A stretch of DNA of 64,000 nt from Sphingomonas sp. HDW15A (GTDB lineage: Bacteria > Pseudomonadota > Alphaproteobacteria > Sphingomonadales > Sphingomonadaceae). The stretch lies in NCBI RefSeq assembly GCF_011301715.1, contig NZ_CP049870.1, positions 1,054,001-1,118,000 on the forward strand, given 5' to 3'. Of this stretch, positions 1 to 8,006 are shown one piece after another. Each line of letters opens with the position of its first letter. Position 1 is the stretch's first letter. The notes below the pieces were generated by a model. The model was not told the origin of the DNA. It searched no databases and saw only the letters and a program-made list of their open reading frames with translations. Position numbers and translations under genes: made by a program.

Positions 1-593
1 CCCTCGCGCGCGAAGCGTCTAAGCCGCCTCAGCGCGACCTTGATATTGCGAGTACCGATTTCGCGCGTGGAATCGAGGTCCTGGAACTCGCGCTTTTCCC
101 AGACCTTAAGCGCGCGGCCGTGACGGCCCGGCCCGCCTATGCGGACACCCTCTGGATTATAGCCGCTGTGACCGAACGGGGAGGTGCCGCCAGTGCCAAT
201 CCACTTGTTGCCGCCCTCGTGCCTGCCCTGCTGCTCCTCCAGGCGTTTCTTCAGCGACTCCATGATCTCGTCCCATGACCCAAGGGACTTGATTGCTTCC
301 ATCTGCTCAGGCGTGAGGTAGAGCTCTGCCACCGCCTTGAGCCATTCCTCCGGAATGGCCTTAGCCGGATCATCGAGGTCTGCGAGCATGCCCTTGAATA
401 CCTCGCCGAAGATCCGGTCGAAGCGATCGAGCTGGCTCTCGTCGTGAACGAAGATCGCGCGGGCGAGGTAGTAAAATTGTTCGGGCTCGAGCTCCGTCAC
501 GCCCGCATCGAGCGCTTCAAGCAGCAGCAGATGCTCTTTCAGGCTGGCAGGGATGCCGCCTTTGCGCAGCGCCTCGACGAAGGAGATGAACAT
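1..593 (-). CDS. VWA domain protein, CoxE-like (3' part outside window)
   Basis: Reading leftward from the ATG at 593, an uninterrupted frame runs off the window edge (197 codons visible). The N-terminal part is an acidic, Leu-rich helical region (MFISFVEALRKGGIPASLKE), followed by a glycine-rich stretch (HEGGNKWIGTGGTSPFGHSG) and the basic segment that precedes the VWA fold in CoxE-like proteins. The metal-binding VWA domain itself would lie beyond base 1. Proteins of this type usually act with a MoxR-type AAA+ ATPase as a metal-insertion or complex-maturation chaperone pair. A MoxR gene on the same strand lies at 3246-4088, but here metC and a receptor gene sit between them. No strong ribosome-binding site is visible before the ATG. 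Family assignment rests on the N-terminal half only. Confidence 0.72.
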   Translation of the reverse strand, partial: MFISFVEALRKGGIPASLKEHLLLLEALDAGVTELEPEQFYYLARAIFVHDESQLDRFDRIFGEVFKGMLADLDDPAKAIPEEWLKAVAELYLTPEQMEAIKSLGSWDEIMESLKKRLEEQQGRHEGGNKWIGTGGTSPFGHSGYNPEGVRIGGPGRHGRALKVWEKREFQDLDSTREIGTRNIKVALRRLRRFARE

Positions 594-606
594 GGACGCT
601 GCAATA

Positions 607-627
607 GCTGGCGATGACGCCGCCAGC
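607..627. repeat. Perfect 7-bp inverted repeat in divergent intergenic region
   Basis: GCTGGCG (607-613) and CGCCAGC (621-627) are separated by 7 bases. It lies between the VWA gene (leftward) and the receptor gene (rightward), an 88-bp gap that must hold both promoters. It could be an operator or a short hairpin in the VWA leader. No T-tract follows on either strand, so it is not a convincing terminator. Confidence 0.4.
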
Positions 628-696
628 CATAGTTAACCGGACAGTTACCAATCGCCCGTATCCCAGCTTCAATTCAGTGGTGTGAGTGGACAAGGC

Positions 697-2094
697 ATGG
701 CGACGCACGGGCTTGAGCAAGTGACCGAAAACGCAATACGCGCAGTTGCGCGCGACTGCGGCAATCTGTCGATCGAATGTAGCGATGTGGCCGGCTACGT
801 GCACGACGTCGCCGTCCGGATCAGCGATCACTTGAAGGTCCTCGACACGCTGGAGGACGTGACTACCCGGCTTCTCGCGGACCAGGCGCGGGTTTCAGAC
901 TCCACCGACGAAGCGCGGCTCCTCTCGGAACAGGCCAAGGCCAAGCTCGATGCAGGACGAGAGGCGATCGAAGGCACGATCTCCGGATTCAAGGAGCTGA
1001 CTCAGCTGGTCGTCCAGCTCGGCGAGCGCATGGCCGGCTTTGCAACCGCTATGAACCAGGTCCAATCGGTATCCTCGACCATCGAGGTGATCGCTCGCAA
1101 AACCAACATGCTTGCATTGAACGCGACGATCGAGGCTGCCCGTGCCGGCGACGCTGGCCGCAGCTTCGCAGTCGTGGCCGCCGAAGTGAAGAAGCTGGCG
1201 CACGACACGCGTGCGGCCACGAGCCAGATCGGCCTCACAATCGGCGAACTGACCCGCGAGGCGGGCGCTGTTACGTCCGAGATCAAGACCGGAGTTGAAC
1301 GAAGCCGTGCGGCGCAAAGCGGAATCGCACAGATCAGCGACACCGTTCGTGAAGTCAGCGAGATCGTCGGAATGGTCGATCGCCAGACCGAAGGGATCGC
1401 CCACTCGACCAGCATGATCCAGACCAGCGTCGACCGTGTGAAGGCCGGACTTACCGACTTCGCGGAAGATGCGCGCGGCAATGCCGGCCAGCTGGTCAAG
1501 GCAGAATCCCGCCTGTCCGAGCTTGAGATGATGTCGAACACGATGCTGAACACACTCGCCAATTCCGGCGCCGAGATCGACGACACGCCGATGATCCTGA
1601 AGGCGCAGGACAACATGCGACAGATTGCAGCGGTCATCGAAGCGGCCATCGATCGCGGCGAAGTGAACATGGAAGACGTGTTCGACCGCAATTATCGCGA
1701 GCGTCCGGGTTCGAATCCCAAGCAGTTTGACACGAATTTCTGCGACACCGCCGACAAGTACGTCCAACCGATCCTCGACCGCATTGTCGCAGCTGACAAT
1801 CGTGTCATTGGCACGACAATCGGCGACGAGAATGGTCACTTGCCGACGCACATGAGCGCGCGTTCCCACCCGCAGGGCGACGACCCGGTCTGGAATGACG
1901 CCAACAGCCGCAACCGCCGCATCCTGATGGACGACCAGACCCGCTATGCGCATGGCAGCTCGGAGCCAACGCTGATGACGTACCGAATGACCCGCGGAAA
2001 CGAGTCGATTGCGGTCAAGAACGTCTACATCCCGCTCTTCATCAAGGGCCGCCGCTGGGGCAACCTGGAACTCGCCTACAGGGACGACGCCTGA
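697..2094 (+). CDS. Soluble methyl-accepting chemotaxis-type receptor with C-terminal sensor domain
   Basis: A 465-aa protein with no transmembrane segment or signal peptide. Residues about 60-260 form the long coiled-coil signalling domain. Its hairpin tip is clear (IARKTNMLALNATIEAARAG, then FAVVAAEVKKLA), the surface that binds CheA/CheW. The last 150 residues form a second domain with motifs such as GHLPTHMS, NRRILMDDQTR and GRRWGNLELAYRD. This resembles the PAS/Cache-like sensor module found at the C-terminus of many alphaproteobacterial cytosolic receptors. It probably senses an internal signal and feeds a CheA-type array. No che genes are nearby. The ATG at 697 follows GGACAAGG; a GTG at 682 is an in-frame alternative. 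Its 3' end overlaps that of the convergent lyase gene by 19 bp. Confidence 0.88.
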   Translation: MATHGLEQVTENAIRAVARDCGNLSIECSDVAGYVHDVAVRISDHLKVLDTLEDVTTRLLADQARVSDSTDEARLLSEQAKAKLDAGREAIEGTISGFKELTQLVVQLGERMAGFATAMNQVQSVSSTIEVIARKTNMLALNATIEAARAGDAGRSFAVVAAEVKKLAHDTRAATSQIGLTIGELTREAGAVTSEIKTGVERSRAAQSGIAQISDTVREVSEIVGMVDRQTEGIAHSTSMIQTSVDRVKAGLTDFAEDARGNAGQLVKAESRLSELEMMSNTMLNTLANSGAEIDDTPMILKAQDNMRQIAAVIEAAIDRGEVNMEDVFDRNYRERPGSNPKQFDTNFCDTADKYVQPILDRIVAADNRVIGTTIGDENGHLPTHMSARSHPQGDDPVWNDANSRNRRILMDDQTRYAHGSSEPTLMTYRMTRGNESIAVKNVYIPLFIKGRRWGNLELAYRDDA

Positions 2095-3245
2095 GCAAGT
2101 GCCTGTTCCAGGTCGGCGATGAGGTCGGCCGGATCCTCAAGGCCGATATTGAGCCGCACGAGTAGGGGGCCTAGCTCCGCGCTTGGCCGGTCGAGATCGT
2201 GATAGGTGATGGCGAGGCTGTTTGCGCCACCCCAGCTGAAGCCGATTCCGAATAGCTTCAGCGCTTCGACGAAGGTCACGACCTGCTGCCGGGACCAACT
2301 TCCAAATATGACCGAGAAGAGGCTGGCCGAACCCGTCCAGTCGCGCTTCCAGACATCGTGTCCCGGACAATCGGAAAAGGCGGGGTGAAGAACAGCGGTC
2401 ACTTCTTCGCGGCGACTGAGCCAGGCGGCCACTTTGAGTGTGCTCTCGCCTAGATGCCGTAACCGCAGTTCGAACGTCTTGAGCCCCCGAAGCACCAGCG
2501 AACAATCGTCAGGGGAAACGCCGAAGCCAAGAAGCATGGCCGCGCGCTGGATCTTTTTGCCCAATTGCTCGTCGCGCGTGGCGACTGAGCCCATCAGAAC
2601 GTCGCTGTGGCCAGCCTGGTATTTGGTGAGTGCCTGCACCGAGACGTCACAGCCGGCCGCGAAAGCATCGAACAAGACTCCCGCGCCGTAAGTGTTGTCG
2701 ATTGCGACCGGAACGCCCTTTGCGCGAGCAGCGGCGGAAATCGCCGGCACGTCCTGGAATTCCATCGATATCGACCCCGGGCTTTCGGACCATACGAGCG
2801 CCGTATTGTCGCGGATCAGCGAAGCGATGTTGCCACCGACCATCGGGTCGTAAAGCTCTGTCTCGACGCCAAGGTCGGCGAGCAGTCCGTTCGCGAGATC
2901 CACGGTCGGTCCGTAGCTGCTCTTCGGAACCAACAGGTGATTTCCAGAGCGAAGGAAACTGAGGAAGGTCAGTGCGATTGCCGCGAGGCCGCTCGGCGCG
3001 AGCTGAACGTGCCGCGCGCCTTCGATTTCAGCCAGTCTATCGGTCAGTGCCCGATGGGTGGGCGACCCGTGCAGCCCATAGCGGTACTGGCCTTCGCGCG
3101 GGTGATCGAGATCCTCAAGCGTGGGAAAAACGACCGTGGATCCGCGGTAGGTCGGCACCGCAAGCGATACGAAGCTTTTTCCGTCGGGCTTCTCGGCGTG
3201 GATCAGCCGCGTCGAAAGCGCTTTCCCGTCGCCTTCGTGGCTCAT
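2076..3245 (-). CDS. metC: PLP-dependent cystathionine beta-lyase
   Basis: A 389-aa Cys/Met-metabolism PLP enzyme. The cofactor lysine is K208 in ALTKYQAGHSDVLMGS. The segment YRYGLHGSPTHRALTDRLAE supplies the conserved Tyr/Arg of the partner active site, and AIDNTYGAG holds the Asp that contacts the pyridine nitrogen. Family knowledge: cleavage of cystathionine to homocysteine, pyruvate and ammonia in methionine synthesis; gamma-synthase and gamma-lyase relatives are hard to separate by sequence. The VQALTKY form is usual for MetC. Its ATG (3245) directly follows the stop codon of the upstream MoxR gene, so the two are probably translated from one mRNA. Confidence 0.88.
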   Translation of the reverse strand: MSHEGDGKALSTRLIHAEKPDGKSFVSLAVPTYRGSTVVFPTLEDLDHPREGQYRYGLHGSPTHRALTDRLAEIEGARHVQLAPSGLAAIALTFLSFLRSGNHLLVPKSSYGPTVDLANGLLADLGVETELYDPMVGGNIASLIRDNTALVWSESPGSISMEFQDVPAISAAARAKGVPVAIDNTYGAGVLFDAFAAGCDVSVQALTKYQAGHSDVLMGSVATRDEQLGKKIQRAAMLLGFGVSPDDCSLVLRGLKTFELRLRHLGESTLKVAAWLSRREEVTAVLHPAFSDCPGHDVWKRDWTGSASLFSVIFGSWSRQQVVTFVEALKLFGIGFSWGGANSLAITYHDLDRPSAELGPLLVRLNIGLEDPADLIADLEQALAQASSL

Positions 3246-4088
3246 TTATCCTTGCCGCCTGGCCATGAAGGCAAGTCGCTCGAACAGCATTACGTCGGCC
3301 TCGTTCTTGAGCAGCGCGCCATGGAGCGGCGGGATCGCCTTTGTCGGGTCGCGATTCTGAAGGACTTCGAGCGGCATGTCTTCGTGGAGAAGCAGCTTCA
3401 GCCAGTCGATCAGCTCGCTTGTCGAAGGCTTCTTCTTGAGGCCCGGGACCTCCCGAATTTCGTAAAAGATATCGAGCGCGCGTCCCACCAGCATTTTCTG
3501 GATGCCTGGGAAGTGGACGTCGACAATGGCTTCCATTGTCGTCCGGTCGGGAAAACGGATGTAGTGGAAGAAGCAGCGGCGCAGGAATGCGTCCGGCAGT
3601 TCCTTTTCATTGTTTGACGTGATCACCACGACTGGGCGGTCCACCGCCTTTACCGTCTCGCCGGTTTCATAGACATGGAACTCCATTCGATCGAGTTCCT
3701 GGAGAAGATCGTTGGGGAATTCGATGTCCGCCTTGTCGATCTCGTCGATCAGCAGGACGGGCAGGGTGGGGGAGGTGAACGCATCCCAGAGTTTTCCCCG
3801 CTTGATGTAGTTCGCGATATCGTGGACCCGTTCGTCACCAAGCTGTCCATCGCGAAGCCGGGCGACCGCGTCATATTCATAAAGTCCCTGGACGGCGCGG
3901 GTCGTCGACTTGATGTGCCATTCGATCAGCGGCGCGCCGAGCGCCTCCGCAATCTCGTGAGCCAGTACGGTCTTGCCGGTCCCCGGCTCGCCCTTCACCA
4001 ACAGCGGACGGCGTAGCTTGACCGCGGCATTGACCGCGACCTTGAGGTCGTCGGTGGCGACATAGTTGGAGGTGCCTTCGAAGCGCAT
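3246..4088 (-). CDS. MoxR-family AAA+ ATPase
   Basis: A 280-aa AAA+ ATPase. The Walker A motif is KGEPGTGKT (residues about 32-40), Walker B is PVLLIDEIDKAD, and sensor 1 lies around VVITSNNEKELPDAFLRRC, followed by the C-terminal lid helices. MoxR proteins act as chaperones that insert metals or activate complexes together with VWA-domain partners. The CoxE-like gene at the left edge is the obvious candidate partner. The frame stays open upstream to 4304, but the conserved start MRFEGTSNYVATDD fixes the ATG at 4088. The stop codon abuts the ATG of metC. Confidence 0.92.
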   Translation of the reverse strand: MRFEGTSNYVATDDLKVAVNAAVKLRRPLLVKGEPGTGKTVLAHEIAEALGAPLIEWHIKSTTRAVQGLYEYDAVARLRDGQLGDERVHDIANYIKRGKLWDAFTSPTLPVLLIDEIDKADIEFPNDLLQELDRMEFHVYETGETVKAVDRPVVVITSNNEKELPDAFLRRCFFHYIRFPDRTTMEAIVDVHFPGIQKMLVGRALDIFYEIREVPGLKKKPSTSELIDWLKLLLHEDMPLEVLQNRDPTKAIPPLHGALLKNEADVMLFERLAFMARRQG

Positions 4089-4129
4089 GACCGACCGCCT
4101 ATCGGCGGGCGCGCTTTGCGGCAAGCGGC

Positions 4130-4798
4130 TTAGAAGTCTTCGCGAGCCCCGGCGCGGGCTTCGAGCAGGTCGAACAGCGCGCGGTGCTGGAGCAGCAATT
4201 GCTCGGCGCCAAAGGCGAGAGCGCGTTCGCTGGCCGGTCCCTCGGTGCCGTTCGCGATTGCTTCCGCGACCGAAGCATTGTCGGGAAGCGCACTCGGCGG
4301 ACACTCCATTCCCGAGCGTTCCGCGGCCCGGTCGAGGATTGCGCGAATCTGGCGCCAGTCCTGGATAAGAGCGGTAGTCGCACCGAGCGCACAGCCGTTG
4401 CGTTCCGAACGGGCGAGCGTTTCGATCGCCCGGCGCTGCGCGACGAGCGCCGATTCGGTCGCGGCCGCCCCCGGAGTCGACGGAATCGGACCGACGGCCG
4501 ACGTCAGGCGGACAAGGAACAGCCGTTCCCGCTCAAGCGCGTCGGCGGCCATGCGAAGCCATTCGCGCGGCGATGCGCCAGGAATGGTGCAGGCGATGTC
4601 CGCAAGTCCGGGAAACTTTCCGTGGACGGCGCACAGCAAGTGCACCGCATCGGCAAGGTCGCGCGTCGATCCGGGAGACGAGGCGCTAGCAAGAGCAACG
4701 GCGTGCGGATGAGTGGCCGAGCCCTCGTCGGCAATGCGCGCCAGGTGCGCACCGACAACGCCGATGCTCTTTCGCCCAATTGCCGCATTGCTCGTCAT
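4130..4798 (-). CDS. Uncharacterised protein (sphingomonad family, possibly DUF6975)
   Basis: A 222-aa, alanine-rich, all-helical soluble protein without signal peptide or membrane segment. The ATG at 4798 is preceded by AAGG a few bases upstream; an earlier ATG at 4828 is in frame but less well placed. It lies 41 bp upstream of the MoxR gene on the same strand, so co-transcription with MoxR and metC is plausible. I do not recognise a catalytic motif. The resemblance to DUF6975 is from memory and should be treated as a guess. Confidence 0.65.
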   Translation of the reverse strand: MTSNAAIGRKSIGVVGAHLARIADEGSATHPHAVALASASSPGSTRDLADAVHLLCAVHGKFPGLADIACTIPGASPREWLRMAADALERERLFLVRLTSAVGPIPSTPGAAATESALVAQRRAIETLARSERNGCALGATTALIQDWRQIRAILDRAAERSGMECPPSALPDNASVAEAIANGTEGPASERALAFGAEQLLLQHRALFDLLEARAGAREDF

Positions 4799-4935
4799 GT
4801 TCGCCTTATCTCCCTTGCGCGGCACCACGCTTGAAGGACCTTCGTAACGACAGGGCGTAAAGACGCGGTTTATGGCCGGGTAAGGAAACGGGAAGATTGG
4901 TTACGATCCGTGCCGCTCTGGGACGGAACAGCCGG

Positions 4936-5574
4936 TCACGAGCGGTAAAGCGACGGAGCAGCCCGCTTTAAAGCGAGAATCTTCGGCCGGTCGTGGGCAA
5001 GGATATACGGATGAGCCGGGTTCCGGCGCATGAAATCCTGGTGATAAGCCTCGGCGCGGTAGAAGCGCCCGCTTTCGAGACGGGTGACGATCGGTCTCGA
5101 GAACTGGTTTCGAAGCTGTGCGATATAGGCTGCGGCAACATCTCTTTGCTCAGCGCTCTGCGGAAAGATTGCCGAACGATAACTCGTGCCGATGTCCGGG
5201 CCCTGGCGATTGAGCTGCGTGGGATCGTGCGCGACGGAAAAGAATACGCGAAGGAGTGTCCCGTAGCTCACCGCCTTTGGGTCGAAGGTAATTCGTACGG
5301 CCTCCGCATGCTTCGTGCGTTCGCTGCTGACCGCGCTGTAGTTTGCGTCGGTCGCGCCGCCGCCCGCATATCCCGACTCTACCGAGCGAACGCCCTTCAC
5401 ATGCTCGAACACAGCCTCGACCCCCCAGAAGCACCCGCCTGCGAGGACCGCCGTCTGTAGCCCCGAGTTCGCCGCTACGTCGCGGCCGGGGGCGGGCAGA
5501 AGCCGCGATTCCGCCGCGCTGGCATTGGAGCACGAAGCTAGGAGCAGGATCGTCAACAGTAGGATAGAGCGCAT
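4936..5574 (-). CDS. msrA: Peptide-methionine (S)-S-oxide reductase, lipoprotein type
   Basis: A 212-aa MsrA. The catalytic motif GGCFWGVEAVF places the nucleophilic cysteine at C48; SGYAGG, HAEAVRITFDP and AYHQDF are further MsrA signatures. It reduces the S-epimer of methionine sulfoxide in oxidised proteins. The N-terminus MRSILLLTILLLASCSNAS reads as a lipoprotein signal (LASC, lipid cysteine C15), so this copy probably works in the periplasm rather than the cytosol. The frame is open far upstream, but the signal peptide and family alignment fix the start at 5574. It is divergent from acs, with 120 bp between the two starts. Confidence 0.93.
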   Translation of the reverse strand: MRSILLLTILLLASCSNASAAESRLLPAPGRDVAANSGLQTAVLAGGCFWGVEAVFEHVKGVRSVESGYAGGGATDANYSAVSSERTKHAEAVRITFDPKAVSYGTLLRVFFSVAHDPTQLNRQGPDIGTSYRSAIFPQSAEQRDVAAAYIAQLRNQFSRPIVTRLESGRFYRAEAYHQDFMRRNPAHPYILAHDRPKILALKRAAPSLYRS

Positions 5575-5694
5575 GTTTGTGATCCGTTTCGCGAGTCGTG
5601 CCGAATATACGCCTGCTTGAGGCGCAAGCCTGCTTTGAATCGCTAATGACTCCGCTAGGGTCGCAAGAATCCTGGGACAGAAGGACCGGAAGCC

Positions 5695-7650
5695 ATGGCG
5701 CAGGCTGCATACCCCGTACCATCCGAATGGAGCGACAAGGCGATCGTTGACAAGCGACGTTACGAGGAACTGATTCGACGCGCTGACGAGGATCCCGACG
5801 CCTTTTGGGCTGAGCAGGCGAAGCGCCTCGATTGGATGAAGCCGTTTACGACCGTGAAAGACACGAGCTTTTTCGAGGAGGATTTCCGCATCCGATGGTT
5901 CGCCGACGGAACGCTCAACCTGTCTGCCAACTGCCTGGATCGCCATATTGCCGAGCACGGCGACCGGGTTGCCATCATCTGGGAACCGGATGACCCCGGT
6001 GAAGCGGCTCGAAGAATCACGTTTTGCGAGCTTCACCGCGACGTTTGCCGCTTCGCCAATGCGTTGAAGGCAAAAGGCGCCCGCAAGGGCGACCGGATTA
6101 CAATCTATTTGCCCATGGTGCCGGAAGCTGCGGTGGCAATGCTGGCCTGCGCCCGTATCGGCGCAATCCACTCCGTGGTTTTCGGTGGCTTTTCCCCGGA
6201 ATCGCTCGCCGGACGAATCCAGGACTGCGATTCCAATATCGTCGTAACATCCGATGAAGGGCTCCGCGGCGGAAAGACCGTGCCTCTTAAGGCCAATGTC
6301 GATGCGGCGCTTGAGCATTGCACCAGCGTCGACACCGTTTTCGTTCTGAGAAGGACCGGAGCAGATGTTGCGTGGGCTGAAGGCCGCGACGTCGACTGGG
6401 AAGAAGCACTCGAAAGCGCCTCTGAAGATTGCCCGCCGGAGGAGATGGGCGCGGAAGATCCGCTCTTCATCCTTTACACCTCCGGTTCGACGGGCAAGCC
6501 GAAAGGTGTGCTCCATACAACGGGTGGCTATGCGCTATGGGTCAGCTACTCACATGAGATCGTCTTCGACTACCGGCCGGGGCAAGTCTACTGGTGTACG
6601 GCGGACGTCGGATGGGTCACCGGTCACAGCTACATTGTCTACGGTCCGCTGGCTAACGGTGCGACCACCCTGATGTTTGAAGGCGTTCCCAACTACCCGG
6701 ATCCTTCACGCTTCTGGCAGGTGATCGACAAGCACAAGGTCGAGATCTTCTATACCGCTCCGACCGCGCTGCGTGCGCTGATGCGCGAGGGCGAGGAATG
6801 GGTAAGCAGGACCGACCGATCGTCGCTAAGGTTGCTTGGAACCGTCGGAGAACCGATCAATCCTGAAGCGTGGGACTGGTACCACCGTGTGGTGGGTGAG
6901 CGCCGCTGTCCGATCGTAGACACGTGGTGGCAGACCGAGACCGGAGGCATTCTAATTTCGCCTTTGCCCGGTGCGACGAACCTGAAACCCGGAAGCGCAA
7001 CGAAGCCGCTGCCCGGCGTCCGTCCGATGCTCCTGACGGGCGATGGGAAAGTGCTGGAAGGTGCCGCTGACGGATGCCTGGTCATCGCCGATAGCTGGCC
7101 CGGACAGATGCGCACTGTCTATGGCGACCACGAACGCTTCTTCCAGACCTATTTCGCGACCTTCCCGGGCTATTACTTTACCGGAGACGGGTGCCGCCGG
7201 GACGAAGACGGCTATTATTGGATCACCGGCAGGATCGATGACGTCATCAACGTTTCCGGTCACCGCATGGGCACTGCGGAAATCGAAAGCGCGCTCGTCG
7301 CGCACAGGTACGTCGCCGAAGCCGCGGTGGTCGGAATGCCCCACGACATCAAGGGTCAAGGCATCTACGCTTATGTAACGCTGAACGCCGGCACCGAGGG
7401 CGACGAGGAGCTTCGCCGCGAGCTGGTGAAATGGGTCCGCAAAGAAATCGGGCCGATCGCTTCGCCGGATGTCATCCAGTTCGCGCCCGGTCTGCCGAAG
7501 ACTCGAAGCGGCAAGATCATGCGCCGAATCCTCCGCAAGATTGCCGAGGACGACGTTTCGAACCTGGGAGACACCTCGACGCTTGCCGATCCGTCGGTGG
7601 TGGACAATCTGCTTGCCAACCGGCCCCGCCGGCAATCTGTAAATGCCTGA
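5695..7650 (+). CDS. acs: Acetyl-CoA synthetase (AMP-forming)
   Basis: A 651-aa ANL-superfamily enzyme of standard Acs length. It activates acetate to acetyl-AMP and then acetyl-CoA. Visible motifs are the A3 P-loop [19 protein letters not shown] (A5), YYFTGD (A7), [16 protein letters not shown] (A8 hinge) and [11 protein letters not shown] (A10), whose lysine is the usual target of protein acetylation control. The ATG follows AGAAGGACCGG. Its TGA (7648-7650) directly abuts the end of the convergent PII-like gene, with no terminator space between them. The dab inorganic-carbon locus is next door. Confidence 0.97.
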   Translation: MAQAAYPVPSEWSDKAIVDKRRYEELIRRADEDPDAFWAEQAKRLDWMKPFTTVKDTSFFEEDFRIRWFADGTLNLSANCLDRHIAEHGDRVAIIWEPDDPGEAARRITFCELHRDVCRFANALKAKGARKGDRITIYLPMVPEAAVAMLACARIGAIHSVVFGGFSPESLAGRIQDCDSNIVVTSDEGLRGGKTVPLKANVDAALEHCTSVDTVFVLRRTGADVAWAEGRDVDWEEALESASEDCPPEEMGAEDPLFILYTSGSTGKPKGVLHTTGGYALWVSYSHEIVFDYRPGQVYWCTADVGWVTGHSYIVYGPLANGATTLMFEGVPNYPDPSRFWQVIDKHKVEIFYTAPTALRALMREGEEWVSRTDRSSLRLLGTVGEPINPEAWDWYHRVVGERRCPIVDTWWQTETGGILISPLPGATNLKPGSATKPLPGVRPMLLTGDGKVLEGAADGCLVIADSWPGQMRTVYGDHERFFQTYFATFPGYYFTGDGCRRDEDGYYWITGRIDDVINVSGHRMGTAEIESALVAHRYVAEAAVVGMPHDIKGQGIYAYVTLNAGTEGDEELRRELVKWVRKEIGPIASPDVIQFAPGLPKTRSGKIMRRILRKIAEDDVSNLGDTSTLADPSVVDNLLANRPRRQSVNA

Positions 7651-7989
7651 TCAGGCGCCGGTGAAATAGTCCGACCGGATGACCTCCACATCCGAAAGAA
7701 ACAGAACGCCGGCGCGGGTCCGGAACAAGGTTTCGATCTCCAGTGCTGCCTGGCGGATGCGCTGGGCGGGCGCGACTCCGACGAACATCACGAGTCCCGT
7801 CTCATCGCTGAAAATCGTGCGCGCCTGGTGAAAGCCATGATGGCCCATGCCGGCGACATCGCGAATGATGGTCCATCCGGCCACTCCGGCATCCCGAAGC
7901 GCAGCCTCGATCAGTTTTATGTCACCGGCGTGTACGACCACCTCGATCTTCTTCATAGGGTGGACATTCGGTAGCTGTCGGTCTGTCAT
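7651..7989 (-). CDS. PII-like regulatory protein of the dab locus
   Basis: A 112-aa protein with the ferredoxin-like PII fold pattern: KKIEVVVHAGDIKLIEAALRDAGVAGWTIIRDVAGMGHHG, then a short T-loop region and a GVLFLSDVEVIR C-terminal strand. The T-loop is shorter than in GlnB/GlnK and lacks the uridylylated-tyrosine segment, so this is not a canonical nitrogen regulator. It starts 17 bp after dabA on the same strand, and PII-like genes are known next to several Ci-uptake systems. Inference: it gates the DabAB complex in response to an adenine-nucleotide or bicarbonate signal. The start could also be at the internal ATG of MKKIEVV. Confidence 0.85.
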   Translation of the reverse strand: MTDRQLPNVHPMKKIEVVVHAGDIKLIEAALRDAGVAGWTIIRDVAGMGHHGFHQARTIFSDETGLVMFVGVAPAQRIRQAALEIETLFRTRAGVLFLSDVEVIRSDYFTGA

Positions 7990-8006
7990 TGCTCGTCCTT
8001 TGAACT

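Noticed and set aside
895..1953. Long frame of 352 codons on the minus strand
   Set aside because: Lies wholly antisense to the well-supported receptor gene and shows no family motif; it results from high GC.
2607..3617. Long plus-strand frame across metC and MoxR
   Set aside because: Antisense to two strongly motif-supported genes and lacks a ribosome-binding site or recognisable domain.
5575..6516. N-terminal extension of MsrA by over 300 residues
   Set aside because: The extension is antisense to acs and precedes a clear lipoprotein signal peptide; the MsrA start is at 5574.
4936..7650. Shared operator for the divergent msrA/acs pair
   Set aside because: The 120-bp gap shows no dyad or recognisable box that I can support.
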